DNA from: Phoronis australis
Lineage: Eukaryota; Phoronida; Phoronidae
NCBI GenBank assembly: GCA_002633005.1
Contig: NMRA01000102.1
Span: 537,067 to 601,066, forward strand
Length of the DNA stretch: 64,000 bases
Direction: 5' to 3'
A program made the position numbers and the translations under genes. Positions 48,078 through 58,017 of the stretch are shown here, piece by piece. Position 1 is the stretch's first letter, and each line of letters begins with the position of its first letter. The notes beneath the pieces are model-generated. The model made no database searches, was not told the origin of the DNA, and was given only the letters and a program-made list of their open reading frames with translations.

Positions 48078-48518
48078 ATGCCACACTGTTGCTGCGTACC
48101 AGGATGTACTAATTATCGGCTCACGCGCCCTTTGGGAGTACCTTTGCATCGCTTTCTGAAGGATGACACACTTCGCCGTGCTTGGCTCGTTCGTGTGAAG
48201 AACGCAGCGTTACTCGTCCACGCAATGTACAAAACAGTGGAGAATTACCGTGTGTTTGGCAAGCACTTTCTGCCGTTCGATTACGAAAGGGATTTGTACG
48301 CTGAACTGATGAAGGTCCCCACGTCTGAAGAAGGATGCCATTCCGTCTGTATTGATTCCCGGCAGTGCCCCGTCGCCACCCCGGAGAAGTGGGTTTTTGA
48401 AGCGATAAGCCTCGCGAGCTGTGGCCAGTACAGTGACTGGAGCCAGTGGAGGCACTTCATCTACTGTCACCCGTGCCTCCGAACGTACCCCAGAGCGTGC
48501 AATTCCTGGAACCAGTAG
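48078..48518 (+). pseudogene. THAP domain of the Kolobok-like transposase
   Basis: ATG 48078 opens MPHCCCVPGCTNYRLTRPLG, VPLHRFLKDDTLRRAWLVRV, and after a helix KTVENYRVFGKHFLPFDY. The N-terminal cysteines, the proline/phenylalanine core, the tryptophan and the final histidine of the THAP fold are present, but the third zinc ligand is lost: the usual C-x2-H is F-G-K-H (TTT instead of a cysteine codon), so the finger should not bind zinc normally. A frameshift near 48420 separates it from the next segment. Transposases with this domain use it to bind their terminal repeats. Confidence 0.85.
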
Positions 48519-49040
48519 TGATTGGCCCTGTGCTGTTTTCTCCAGCCCAGAGCCTCTAAGCAGCCCTGCAGCGATATTGAGTAGTGGGAGTGATAACAGG
48601 CTCAGTACGACACCCAGTGAAGAGGACAGTTCGTCGCCCAGTGAACAGATCGGTGAGCCAAACTTTGATAAGTTTATTGTGGAATTGTCTAAAGTGTTTT
48701 TGCTATTTAGAAGGTGCCAGGTGTATGGCGAGGGAGTCACACGACACGGTGTAAGCAGTTTGGGTGCTCAGGTCACCATCCAGTGGGAGTGTGTCACGGG
48801 ACACTCTGGCAAGTGGGACAGTTGTTCCTCTGTCCGTGGTATGCCGGAGGTCCACTTAACCATGTCCAGTAGTGGCTTGGCCTCGTCGAATTCTGAACAG
48901 CACAAGCATTCCATTGAGGTAGGCATAACAACGTACACAGTGCAATTGTACCAAGATGTGTCACCACGTCTGTCCTCAGTAGCCGCCTCGTTTCTATCAA
49001 CAGCTGCCTGTGCCTGTGCGTACTCTGTCTCGTTATACTA
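48421..49040 (+). pseudogene. Middle part of the Kolobok-like transposase, second frame
   Basis: The open frame after the frameshift has a Ser/Pro/Thr-rich linker (about 48430-48640), then NFDKFIVELSKVFLLFRRC, QVYGEGVTRHG and VTIQWECVTGHSGKWDSC, followed by GMPEVHLTMSSSGL. The KFIV...C.x..C...V...W.C.x..H...W pattern resembles a cysteine-rich domain that follows the THAP domain in Kolobok-type proteins. One of its CxxC pairs is degraded (CQVY). The frame stops at 49038-49040, where an internal deletion appears to have removed the catalytic part. Confidence 0.65.
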
Positions 49041-49163
49041 GGGCTCAAACATGTACCCACCCACTGAATGTCCGTGAAAAAATTCCTCGTCACCACTGCT
49101 GTGAACAAGGTCTCCGTCACTCACACTACTGTCACTGTGATACGGGTCACCGACTCCAGCCAT
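49038..49163 (-). pseudogene. N-terminal remnant of a second, oppositely oriented transposon ORF
   Basis: From ATG 49163 the minus strand reads MAGVGDPYHSDSSVSDGDLV, HSSGDEEFFHGHSVGGYMFE P, then TAG exactly at the point where the plus-strand transposase also stops. The acidic/serine-rich start ending in YMFEP resembles the first exon of small zinc-finger proteins encoded by some animal DNA transposons. A shared stop at 49038-49040 marks the junction of the internal deletion. Function not established. Confidence 0.5.
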
Positions 49164-50409
49164 TTTCAGCTTACAACACACTAAACAATTCCTAAATCCA
49201 ACGTAGTTGAGTTCTCTACTAACCTATCTTGCTGCAGAATACTCGCCGATGGAAAGTGGTGGCGACAATTGTTGAAAAACAGCACAAAACAAAAGTAGAA
49301 TAGAACAGATTCGAACGATAAAGTCAACGCAAAACCAAGTGGTGGGAAACGCTTGCCTCCTAAAACGTCACTTCCGCAGTAGAGGACGAGTAATTTATAA
49401 AATTACGAAAAGGTGTAATTAAGTGGATAATATGTCTAGGATAACCAACCAACCTTATTTTAGCTCAAAATGACATGGAAAAAGGTTGCCTTCGCCTTTA
49501 AGCTGCTGGCCCGCAAACGCAAGCTCGAGCAGACTGCATCCCAACTGGCTGAGTTCAATGATGGCAGCCGACTGTTCGAAGCCGGTATTATTTATGGTCA
49601 TGCTGCGAAGAGTCACAAGAAGAGCCGTGCCCGAGTGCTGTCAAATCAAATGCTTACAGGCAACGTCAGCCCTGGAGTTCTGCGCCTTCTGCTGTCACGG
49701 GGATGGTCTGAGGAGGGGAATGATGTACCAGCATATCCCCAATGATCCTGTCCGTGACAGGTATTACAGGTATTACATTACGACGACTGTGGCGCCTCCT
49801 AGTGGCAGTTTTATGCGTCTGTGGCTGTATCTCCTAAACCGTTCACAGGATTTTTTACTAAATTTAGTAAATGTATTTACATGATGTTAACAACGGAAGA
49901 CGACGACTTTCAGGAGGATATGACAACTGATATTTTTTTCTTTTTCCTCTGTATGTTAAAAGGTCACCTAGTGGCCATTTTTACTGTTTTCAAGTTTTTG
50001 GCGTCCACTCGTCTATCCACCAAACCGCTTTCAGGATAATTGTGAAAATTGGCATGAATATTGTTACTACAAAGTGGACGGATGAAGATGATTTTCCAAC
50101 GAGTTTGACTACTTTAGCGCCTCCTTATGGCTTTTGGTTTTTTGCGCTCATAGCTGCATCTATTAAACCCGGCGTTTGCAGGATCTTTACTTAACTTAGG
50201 AAGTTATTTATATGATATTGACAATGGACAACGACAACTTTCGGACGGATCTGACTACTTGTGTGCGCCCTGGTGGCAATTTTAGTTGTTTTGTGTTTAC
50301 CAATCTGTATCTTCAAAGGTCCTGAACAGACTTTCATAAAACTTTGAAATAGGCATATGTTTGCGAGATGACGCTATCATCCTGTTTTTGGAAAGAATCG
50401 AGGTATTTT

Positions 50410-50425
50410 GCGCCACCTGGTGGCC
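50410..50425 (-). promoter_or_regulatory. CTCF-like motif
   Basis: GCGCCACCTGGTGGCC; its reverse complement GGCCACCAGGTGGCGC matches the CTCF core at every position. Opposite orientation to the motifs at 41150 and 41586. Confidence 0.5.
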
Positions 50426-50780
50426 ATTTTTGCTGTTTTCAAATCTTGTTTTCGGCGTCCACCCCTCGATCAACCAAATCATTCTAGGGATGTTTTTTGA
50501 AAATTAGCGTATATGTTTTCAGTGTGCAGAGTACGTTAGATGATGGCGACTGACTACCGTGGCGCTTCCTAGTGGTAGTTTTGCTATGTTTTGCGCCCAC
50601 AGCTGTATCTCCAGGATTTTTATTAAATCATTAGAAAGTGTATTTATATGAAAATAACAGACGACGACTTTCAGGAGGATCGAGCGGACGCTGTACCTAC
50701 AAGTGGCAATTTCATTTTGTTCTCTTTTCCTTCTCAGAAGTTACTTGACAGATTATTATGAAATATGACATGTATCCGTT

Positions 50781-51532
50781 TGTCACGTTTTTCCCCGTGT
50801 GTGGGTGGGCGCAGGTTGTTACAGACCGGTGCTAATAGCTTTCGGTGCGAAGATTGACTGAAGACTGGTTCGAGTTAATCCTTTATTAATCCCGACCGTA
50901 CGTTCACAAGCCTACTTAAACAAAACGTCCGACGTAATGTCTGTTTATGCTCCAGCCAGTGCTGCGAAGCCTTGACTTGTATTGAACTTCTGAGATACTT
51001 CCAGCAACTGTTACACTCAATTCAATAACCTGCTGTCTCTATAGCTGGCTCTCTATTGACTATCGCTGTAACTGCTGATTCTGCAACTCAACTGTAGTTC
51101 TCCTGATTAACTTACTTGAACTCACTTGATCTCTCGACTTGATCTTCTTGGACTCAACTGACTTAACTGACTAACACAAACCCGTGCTTGTGTATTTATA
51201 GCCTAACGCATTGTTCTGGAACTTTTCATCAATTCAAGCACATACCAGAACTTTCTGGAACCTACCCAATCTTTCTATAAACATGTACTAGTCTCTAGAA
51301 TATTCCAGACTTCATCAATCACTGTCATGCTACAGACTTCTAGAAAGCTCCACACTATACTGTAGTAAACAAATTACATCATCACTGTTCTGACCTCAGT
51401 CTTCTAGAAAGTTCCATACTATTCTGTAGTAAGCAAATTACATCATCATTGTACTTAACTCAGGGGTCATGCCAATCAAACAGAATAACAAAACAAAACA
51501 AACTAAAAATACTGTCAGACTATATTCTGACA
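50781..51532 (-). mobile_element. Solo LTR, 752 bp, with 5-bp target duplication
   Basis: CCGTT is present on both sides (50776-50780 and 51533-51537), within repeat R-C. On the minus strand the LTR starts TGTCAGAATATAG and ends CGTGACA (TG...CA ends). It has U3, a TATA box (CTATAAATA, 51201-51193), a downstream R/U5-like region rich in GTCA/GAGTT steps, and AATAAA (50887-50882). No internal retrotransposon sequence is adjacent, so it is the product of LTR-LTR recombination. A 5-bp duplication and this layout fit Ty3/Gypsy-type or related elements; the family cannot be named without internal sequence. Confidence 0.9.
51214..51414. promoter_or_regulatory. Cluster of five heat-shock-element-like motifs in the LTR U3
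   Basis: Alternating GAA/TTC triplets with 2-bp spacing: TTCTGGAACTTTT (51214), GAACTTTCTGGAA (51248-51260, perfect three-unit HSE), CTCTAGAATATTCCAGAC (51293), TTCTAGAAAGCTC (51338) and TTCTAGAAAGTTC (51402-51414, perfect). The last two lie in a 64-bp tandem duplication. All are just upstream of the LTR TATA box on the minus strand. HSF trimers bind such arrays; response to heat is inferred. Confidence 0.65.
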
Positions 51533-51640
51533 CCGTTTTTGGATCGCTTGTACATTTTACGCCACCTTGCGACCGTTTTTGTGATACAAATAAAAAACCC
51601 CAAAAGCACACCATTTGCGATGCATCCGTGGGCCCATTTC

Positions 51641-53885
51641 ACATTGCTCTTGGTTGTATAGCAGTCAACCTCAAGGTCATCCTAGTTGTCAAAGGTCAAA
51701 AAATTCTCAACACCTTTCTGGTATATAGTTCTTCTCGCTTGCCTTTCATTTTCTTCAATATACACTCCGTGAAATTCTCTTAAAACGCTGATTATGCAGA
51801 TTATAAATTGATAAAAATCTTTACTCATGGGTTTTTAGGGTTCTATTCGCACACTAAAGAAGGCACCATGTATAGAAATGTTCACACTTCTACATTTGTA
51901 GACTCTCCATCATAGTCAACGGAAATGCTTGGACCAACTCACTGTGGGCACACAATCTCATGGCAGCTGAGTTGATACTGTTCTGGATTTCTACTCGAAT
52001 GGGGTCAGGCGCTGATGAAGAGCTGAGTGTTTACCTGGACATAATGAATAATAACCGGAACGGGAGTTATGGCTGGACTGCTGCCTCTCAGATTACTGTC
52101 TTCTTCCTTCTATAGCCTGGTCTCAAGGAGAAGTTGGCGTAATCTCATCAGCAGGAGGTCACAATGGGGCTATTCGGAAAATTCACATTAACTAGAGTGC
52201 GCGCGTGTACATTTACTAGTGATGATAGATTAACAGCCTCAATTTCGCGAGCCCTTTAAATTCATGGTGAAATGGCTTGAAGCCGTGCCAACTGAATCTG
52301 AGATTGCGTGAAATGGGTGCTTCTATGAGAGGAAGTAAGCACGACATGATACAAAGGTGAGGTTTGTGGATATTTTAAATATTATTCCATGTTTATTTTA
52401 CTAATGCCTGTTAACTGAGTTACTCGCCGATGTCGACTTCGCGGCAGTCGCCAATCGGGTTAATCTTTGTTGTGATATGTGTTACGATACTTGACGTAGC
52501 ACTCGGGATCTTTTCGTACATCAAATCAGTATTATTGTTTGGAATGATTTCCAACACATTTATCAATGACAAATACATCAATGAATGCTGAATGTTTATG
52601 CTGTTAACTCGATATCGGTTTGTGAGTTACGATTACAATCCAAGCTCAATGCCATGGCAAAGGGTACGTGACAAATATCCATTAGGCTAATTGTTTATTC
52701 CCTAACCTATGTCTTCCAGAAATCTATTACACGTTGAAATAGAAATCTATCATGTCTGTTTTCACGTGACCTTTGGATTATAGGTTTGAGGGCATGTACC
52801 GTGCAGAGGAGATATGCATCGCTACTGCACCGTCCCTGAATGGACAAAAATTGGTTTCAAGCAGATGACTGCAGCTAGCCAGCATTATCTTCCCATTCAG
52901 TACTGAACTCTTGTAAAAGCCTACATGTACTTTCTATATCGGAGACAACGAGCAAAGCCTTTGAAAAGGAACAGCTATTTTTAAAGAAAAGTATGTAAGT
53001 CGTTTTGTTAATTTACTTATTCAGGTCCTTAGCGGGGAATTGGCATTGGGGGTTGATTTTGTAAAATTTGGTGCAACTAAATGTGTGGAAATAACAGGTA
53101 ATAGGGTCTGGGGGAAATAACTTGGTAAGGTAATTCTTAACCTTCATGAACTTCCTTCCAATTTATTTCATTAAACTGTTTTGCTATCAATTGTAAACCC
53201 ATTAAAATATATTTTTACATTTTCTGAATTCTCAGTGACTGCCATTGTCTTAACTCATGCTTTGAAATGTTGCAAGTCGTTTATAAATTCAAAAGACTGC
53301 CGTTTTTGTGAAAATTGCATTTTTGATGGTGCCTTACGGCTTGTAATTACTCTTAAACTACAGAAAGATTATAGATCATTTTTTAATGACCTAAATCTTC
53401 ATACCTTCTATTAGAAGAAAAATAAAAACTCTGAGCCTTAGACTAGAAGTATGCTTGACAGACCCATGAATCTGTAATCGGAATTTAAAATTGCTGAAAG
53501 TATCAAAAAATGCTTGAAAATGCATGGGTAACAAAGGTTTGAAGTTGAATCAAATAACTTGCATATTCTGTATACAAGTGATATGTTTAAGAAAAATTTA
53601 TGGCTACGAATGAAAAATAATGACGGAGGTTTATACAGTACTTATTATATACACCCTTGCATTCTGAAAATAGTAATTATTTAATTTTGTGAGAAATTCT
53701 AGAGCAGCCACCATATCATATTTTTTTAAAACAGGGGTGCATTTTTGACCCAACATCGAGTTCTTAATTATTCATATTAATTCAATATTTGTTCCAGGTT
53801 CAGTGACATTTTAAGGCCACTTTAAGCCGCAACATAGATAAGCTTTGTAACTCTTTTCTCTTCCCACAACATTTCCACACACCAG
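51641..53885. other. No gene seen
   Basis: No supported exon. Short frames only; no repeat structure noticed. Confidence 0.4.
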
Positions 53886-54340
53886 GAGTGCTGCATGGCA
53901 CAATGTACAAGTCAGTGGCCCTGGTGAAATGTGAGTCGCAGTACGAAGTTACCATAAGACAACGTGCCAGTGGATTGTTTGTGTATTAAGAGGACCTATA
54001 TCTGACCGCTACACAAGTCAGCCTCGTTGCTGAGGATGCTCTTTCATGGGCAATAAGTCATGTGCACACAATAGCTTATTTCCTTTCCTGGAAGAAACTT
54101 GAGGGATTGAAGCTAAAGAAGACCTAGTGACACTCTGGTCTAGTTCAGGGTCAGATTTTGGGCACAAAACGGGTCAAGTGATATGTTGTGTTTACCTTCA
54201 AGGATCTAATTGTAGATGTTATTGAGACTGAATGAGGTTACAAGAAGGAACGCCGTGGGCCGAAACTGGACCTTTTGTACAAGCGCTTCTACAGGCCATT
54301 GAGACTAGATTCCTGTGAAATAAAAACCAAAAGCATATGG
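53886..54340 (+). pseudogene. Unrecognised degenerate coding-like segment
   Basis: An acceptor-like CATTTCCACACACCAG precedes a frame with even codon usage: GVLHGTMYKSVALVKCESQY EVTIRQRASGLFVY, stop, EDLYLTATQVSLVAEDALSW AISHVHTIAYFLSWKKLEGL, stop near 54127. In a different frame, VDVIETE-stop-GYKKERRGPKLDLLYKRFYRP follows (54210-54300). The residue pattern looks like a decayed protein of unknown family. Could be chance. Confidence 0.3.
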
Positions 54341-57300
54341 TATAAATACCTGTCCTTTCTCGTTGAGTGACATTAATTTTTGCTTTCAGAAGAAAGGCTT
54401 TATACTAATGGTAAAATATTTTCAATTTGGTATACATTATGGGGAAATGACATTCAGCGACTGCAACGAATGTCTTATTGTCAGTAGAACGTCCGTATAT
54501 GTTACACTTTGATGATTGAATAGTTTTTTCATCAACAGGCAAATTTGTCACTAATTATTGAAACCACATTATTTCCTCAGCTTTAAAGTCCTATACAGAA
54601 AAGTTGTGCTTATTCTTTATAAAGCTGAAATGATAACCGATAACGCTTGCGAATTGTCATTTTCCTGTTGACCTCTAGAAATGAGTAGAGATCAAAATGA
54701 AGTATTCCCTATGTTTTCATTTGATTTGTTTGTGTGTGTAATTATTTTTAGAGCTTTATTAAGAAGGCCTTTGAACAATTTTAAGTTTTGTGTTAACTTG
54801 TCCACAACAAAAGTTCCACGTGCAAGAAAATTATGTTTTCAATTGTAGCTAGCTGGATAAGAATCTGCTATGCACAGGATTAGAGAATATTATCAGGGTA
54901 TTTAAAAACAAAACGACAAACTGAACAACCACATAAAACAAATAAACAACATTGTTAAAACAATTGTAATTTTCCCATGCAACGGAGTTCATAATCAGGT
55001 AAATCAAGTCCTGAATTTCTGAATTAAGTTCAATTCTCTCAGATTGTTGCCGAAGGATTGCTTTTCACTTTGTCCAAAGGTAAAACAGACGGTCAGCCTG
55101 CTGGTTTCAGTAGTTTTCTCTCACCTGTAACAGAATAGTCCGAGAAATACTACATGTAGCAAATTATAATATATAATACAAGACAAAACGACATTAGTAA
55201 GGCAGAACATACTTGACGTTTCATCTTCACATTTATACGTAGAAACAGATAATCTTTGTATCCAAGTCTTATTTGAGATCTGGATTAAATATGTGAAACA
55301 GGTTAAAATTTACATTTTTCACGACACCTAAAATGTGCTTCTGACTTCAAGTAAAATTCATTATAGGTGTCATTTTTTATTCCAATCCAATGGTACGACG
55401 TTTACTGAATAGCTTATTCATGTTAATTTGGTAATTAATATGGTAGTCCTGGGGATGGGATCCGCTATAAAATAAGGAAACTCATTCATCTAGAGAATTT
55501 TATTGGACATAGCATAGCTCTGAGGAGAACCTGTTGTGAAAAAGTCACCCATGACTTCTTCACGGACCATGCACCTCTTATACTGGACGTCTTCCCACCC
55601 AGGACAATATGTGAACTTGTGCTTCCAGCCTACCCAGCATCCGAGTCCCGGGTGAGTTTCCGAAAAGAAACACTTAGTTCCGTTCAATAAACCCATTATT
55701 CAGTGGTTTAACTGGTGGGGATAACATCACCAAACGATTTCAATAGAATTTTGATTGCTAAAACTTACCAAGTAACGCTAAGTAGTCTCCCAATGGGGCT
55801 CCGGCTTGCACACGCTTTTTCTCAGTTGGTTGACATTTTTGACGGCAATTCTCCACGAATGTAGTAACCTTAGGTCTTTTGGGAATTTGTGACCACCTGT
55901 CGAAGACTTTCACCCGGGAATATAGCAATAATGAGGCTCAGCGCGACTACGTATTTTGATAACAATCTGCTTTTTACCAGCTGCTTACATGCAGGCAGCG
56001 ACGCATGCGCAAGTCAATCATCACTAGTACAGCAGCGACACCGCGAGGAGAATTATCCGAATAGCGCCATTATATATGGTATCTGCACTGACGCAAGTTT
56101 TCAAAATAAACGGATATCGACGAAAGTCATTTCGACTAGACTCCATTCAGTTCTGGCTAAATCAGGAGAACACCTCGCCAGGTGTTGCATGTTGTTGCCA
56201 ATGCAAAAATCCATTATAAACAATAGCGGCTAGGAGCATTGACGTCGACTAAAACTTGGACAAAAACGCTATTTTTGTCAATAATTGTTCGACTAAGAGG
56301 CCAAAAAATTCCGCCAAGGAATTTATCCCAAAACTGGCAGCGTAAGGCACTGTTCTGTCAATGTTTTGTCGAGTTTACTTTCAAATTTACTGTAAATGGA
56401 GCAAATTTCCGAGAATGCCGAGAAAGACCTACTCAGAATTGCGTATTTCCGTAGCAACTCGGATGATAAGACTCCAGTAGCGGCTTATCAATTCAAAGAA
56501 CCGACACGTCAACAGCCGAGCAAGTAGACGTGTGAGTGTGCCCGCCTCGATACTGCCATTGTTTATTTATTCATTTTAAAATGCATTCCGCTAGATGTAC
56601 TAGAGGTGTGGATTAAATTATAAACTGACCGGTCACAGCGTATCTGGTAAAATGAATATAATATTTGTGAAGTGTATCGGCAGGGAACATGAAGTCGTGT
56701 GATCAAGTAGGCCAAATTGGTGAAATCAAGTAAAATTTTGATTGCTTGTGTGGATTGAGGCTCGGGATGACGGCATCCTCTTTTTTGTTCTTGACGTATT
56801 TAGATGGTCGTGAACGTGAGTTGAATACCATTAAGTAAGCTCATTAAGACGATTGTTTCTAAATAAAATCAACCTTCACATCCCTTTATTGGGGTTATCC
56901 TATGTGTCAACAGTCTACAGTGACGTCGTTTTTGCCTCAGTTGAAAGCAAACGTCCCAAGTGCAGACTGACAGAATTGGGATGCAGGCTGTTTCTGGAGA
57001 TATTGATGTCAGTTTAGCACACGTGTTCTGCAGCGCAAAATCGCCAACAGTGTTGGCTGCCCGTGTATCCCGAAATTCCCTCGAAATTAATAGCAACATT
57101 CATAAGTACGAGTTGCACGGTGGTGAAGCAGCGAAGTTTTTGAAAACGGTTTAGTTACATACCTTCACACGCCTGCTCTTTGGAGCTATTACATGTCAAA
57201 AGGCTGCCTTTATTGTCAGTTGGTTTTGATCCGGGAAATTTCTGTGCATCTGAAAAAATTGTTTGCATGATATGCTTTCGTAATCAAGCGTGACCTCTTT

Positions 57301-58017
57301 CCACGTATACACTCAGTCCACACACAGCCATGTTTTCGACGAAAACGAAAATAGAAATTAGTATTGCTGGCGCTTAAACGATTTTATTTGAATAAATTTT
57401 GTCATTCGGAACTTTCCGATAATTACACCTGATAGATTTCACTGATCATGCTTAGAAAATGACAGGCATGTGTCGGGTAACACTTCACTTGTTGAATTAT
57501 TAAGCATTTGTGCCATTCAGCAACATGTACTTATAGGCAATGCGTACTTGAAATTGCCTGCTGGCGATTTCTAATAACTTAGTAATACACTATGAAGTGC
57601 GTATTGAGGGGTAACGTTTTTCAATGCCACTGAAACGACCGTGTGAGAATAAGACAATGGCGTGCATCATGGCAGTAAACTTTGATCTCAAGTTCTGACT
57701 AATTTTGTTTTGGATATATCGATTTAGCCGTGAATTTGCTCAAACTAAACAACCTTCAGCGTGTCAACGAGAACGCGATCGGGATTGAACTGTCCGGCGT
57801 GGAAAAAACGTGTTCCAGACCCTTGATAAACAGATTTTGTGCCTGGTGGGGTATCGACAATCTCGTGATCCGTGAAAATCGAAACATGACTTCATTAATC
57901 GAGTACTAGAAACTATCGACAGTATTAAGGAAGTGCTTACACAACAAAATACATTGTAGGACTCAAAAGGTTTTTATAAAAGTGACTGGTAACGATAAGT
58001 ATTTATCTCGTACACCT
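54341..58017. other. Mostly without recognisable genes
   Basis: Apart from the cysteine-rich ORF at 55490-55696, I see only unassigned frames such as 56960-57154 (plus, DVSLAHVFCSAKSPTVLAAR). If the signal-peptide exon at 60603 belongs to a long gene, this region is intron. Confidence 0.35.
55490..55696 (-). CDS. Possible cysteine-rich exon
   Basis: 68 codons from ATG 55696: four cysteines at near-regular spacing with tryptophans (KCFFSETHPGLGC, WVGWKHKFTYCPGWEDVQYK, RCMVREEVMG) and an AATAAA overlapping the stop. It looks like a secreted-domain exon, and lies downstream (minus strand) of the signal-peptide exon at 60549-60603. No acceptor joins in frame (the CCCCACCAG at about 55717 leads into stops), so the link is speculative. 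Confidence 0.25.
   Translation of the reverse strand: MGLLNGTKCFFSETHPGLGCWVGWKHKFTYCPGWEDVQYKRCMVREEVMGDFFTTGSPQSYAMSNKIL

Larger units (their letters stand above)
47814..49497 (+). mobile_element. Kolobok-like DNA transposon, 1684 bp, inside LINE D
   Basis: TTAA lies on both sides (47810-47813, 49498-49501). Terminal inverted repeats of about 150 bp start AGGCGAAGGCAACCTTTT and are nearly identical (e.g. GTTATCCTAGACATATT, GGAAGTGACGTTTTAGGAGG in both). Removing the element and one TTAA restores the LINE D reading frame across the site (ADV-K-LLARK). TTAA target duplication plus a THAP-domain transposase is the known signature of the Kolobok superfamily. The coding region is shortened: only a THAP region and a cysteine-type domain remain, and no DDE catalytic domain is visible. 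Confidence 0.88.
45426..49780 (+). mobile_element. LINE D with RT and RNase H, 12-bp target duplication, interrupted by a Kolobok-like element
   Basis: CGACGACTGTGG is duplicated at 45414-45425 and 49781-49792, exactly where repeat R-C is interrupted. The LINE is 5' truncated, about 2.67 kb without the nested insert. Frames: RRWDELCSRSNLTATDFWHF, KEGAPGPDGVRILTLKSLPD (45825 on), VPKPGKDH, LVGLDL-stop-DAYNSV (TAA 46229-46231 beside the first catalytic Asp), NTGLPQGSPLSPVLFNIYT, FADD (46487-46498, intact), then ERLQNIGLRVITGC, and an RNase H domain with VATDGSF (47400), RRMEFEA (47523) and FFATDS (47600), followed by VLINERADYLAG. After the nested element the C-terminus resumes LLARKRKLEQTASQLAEF to TGA-equivalent stop 49743-49745. 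Tail GTATTACAGGTATTACA. The combination RT plus C-terminal RNase H fits the I/R1-like group. Dead through stops and frameshifts. Confidence 0.9.
44945..51640 (+). repeat. Repeat R-C, copy 2, split by a LINE and a solo LTR
   Basis: Own segments are 44945-45425, 49793-50780 and 51533-about 51640; together they align end to end with copy 1. It starts with the ATGCGCCCACAT hairpin and CCGTCATCTCCGTACGTCCG; it ends with AAAAGCACACCATTTGCGAT, matched in copy 1 by AAAAGCACACCGTTTGCGAT. CTCF-like motifs here are on the minus strand, e.g. 49791-49807, 49963-49976, 50116-50130, 50265-50278, 50410-50425 and 50561-50577. Confidence 0.85.

Noticed and set aside
48210-48740. 176-codon minus-strand ORF opposite the THAP segment
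   Set aside because: Antisense shadow without domain features; the THAP reading frame explains the region.
41090-51640. The two R-C copies as terminal repeats of one giant foldback element
   Set aside because: Each copy carries its own ATGCRCCCAC ends and a third copy exists alone at 23545-24450; no target duplication at the outer ends. Two separate insertions are simpler.
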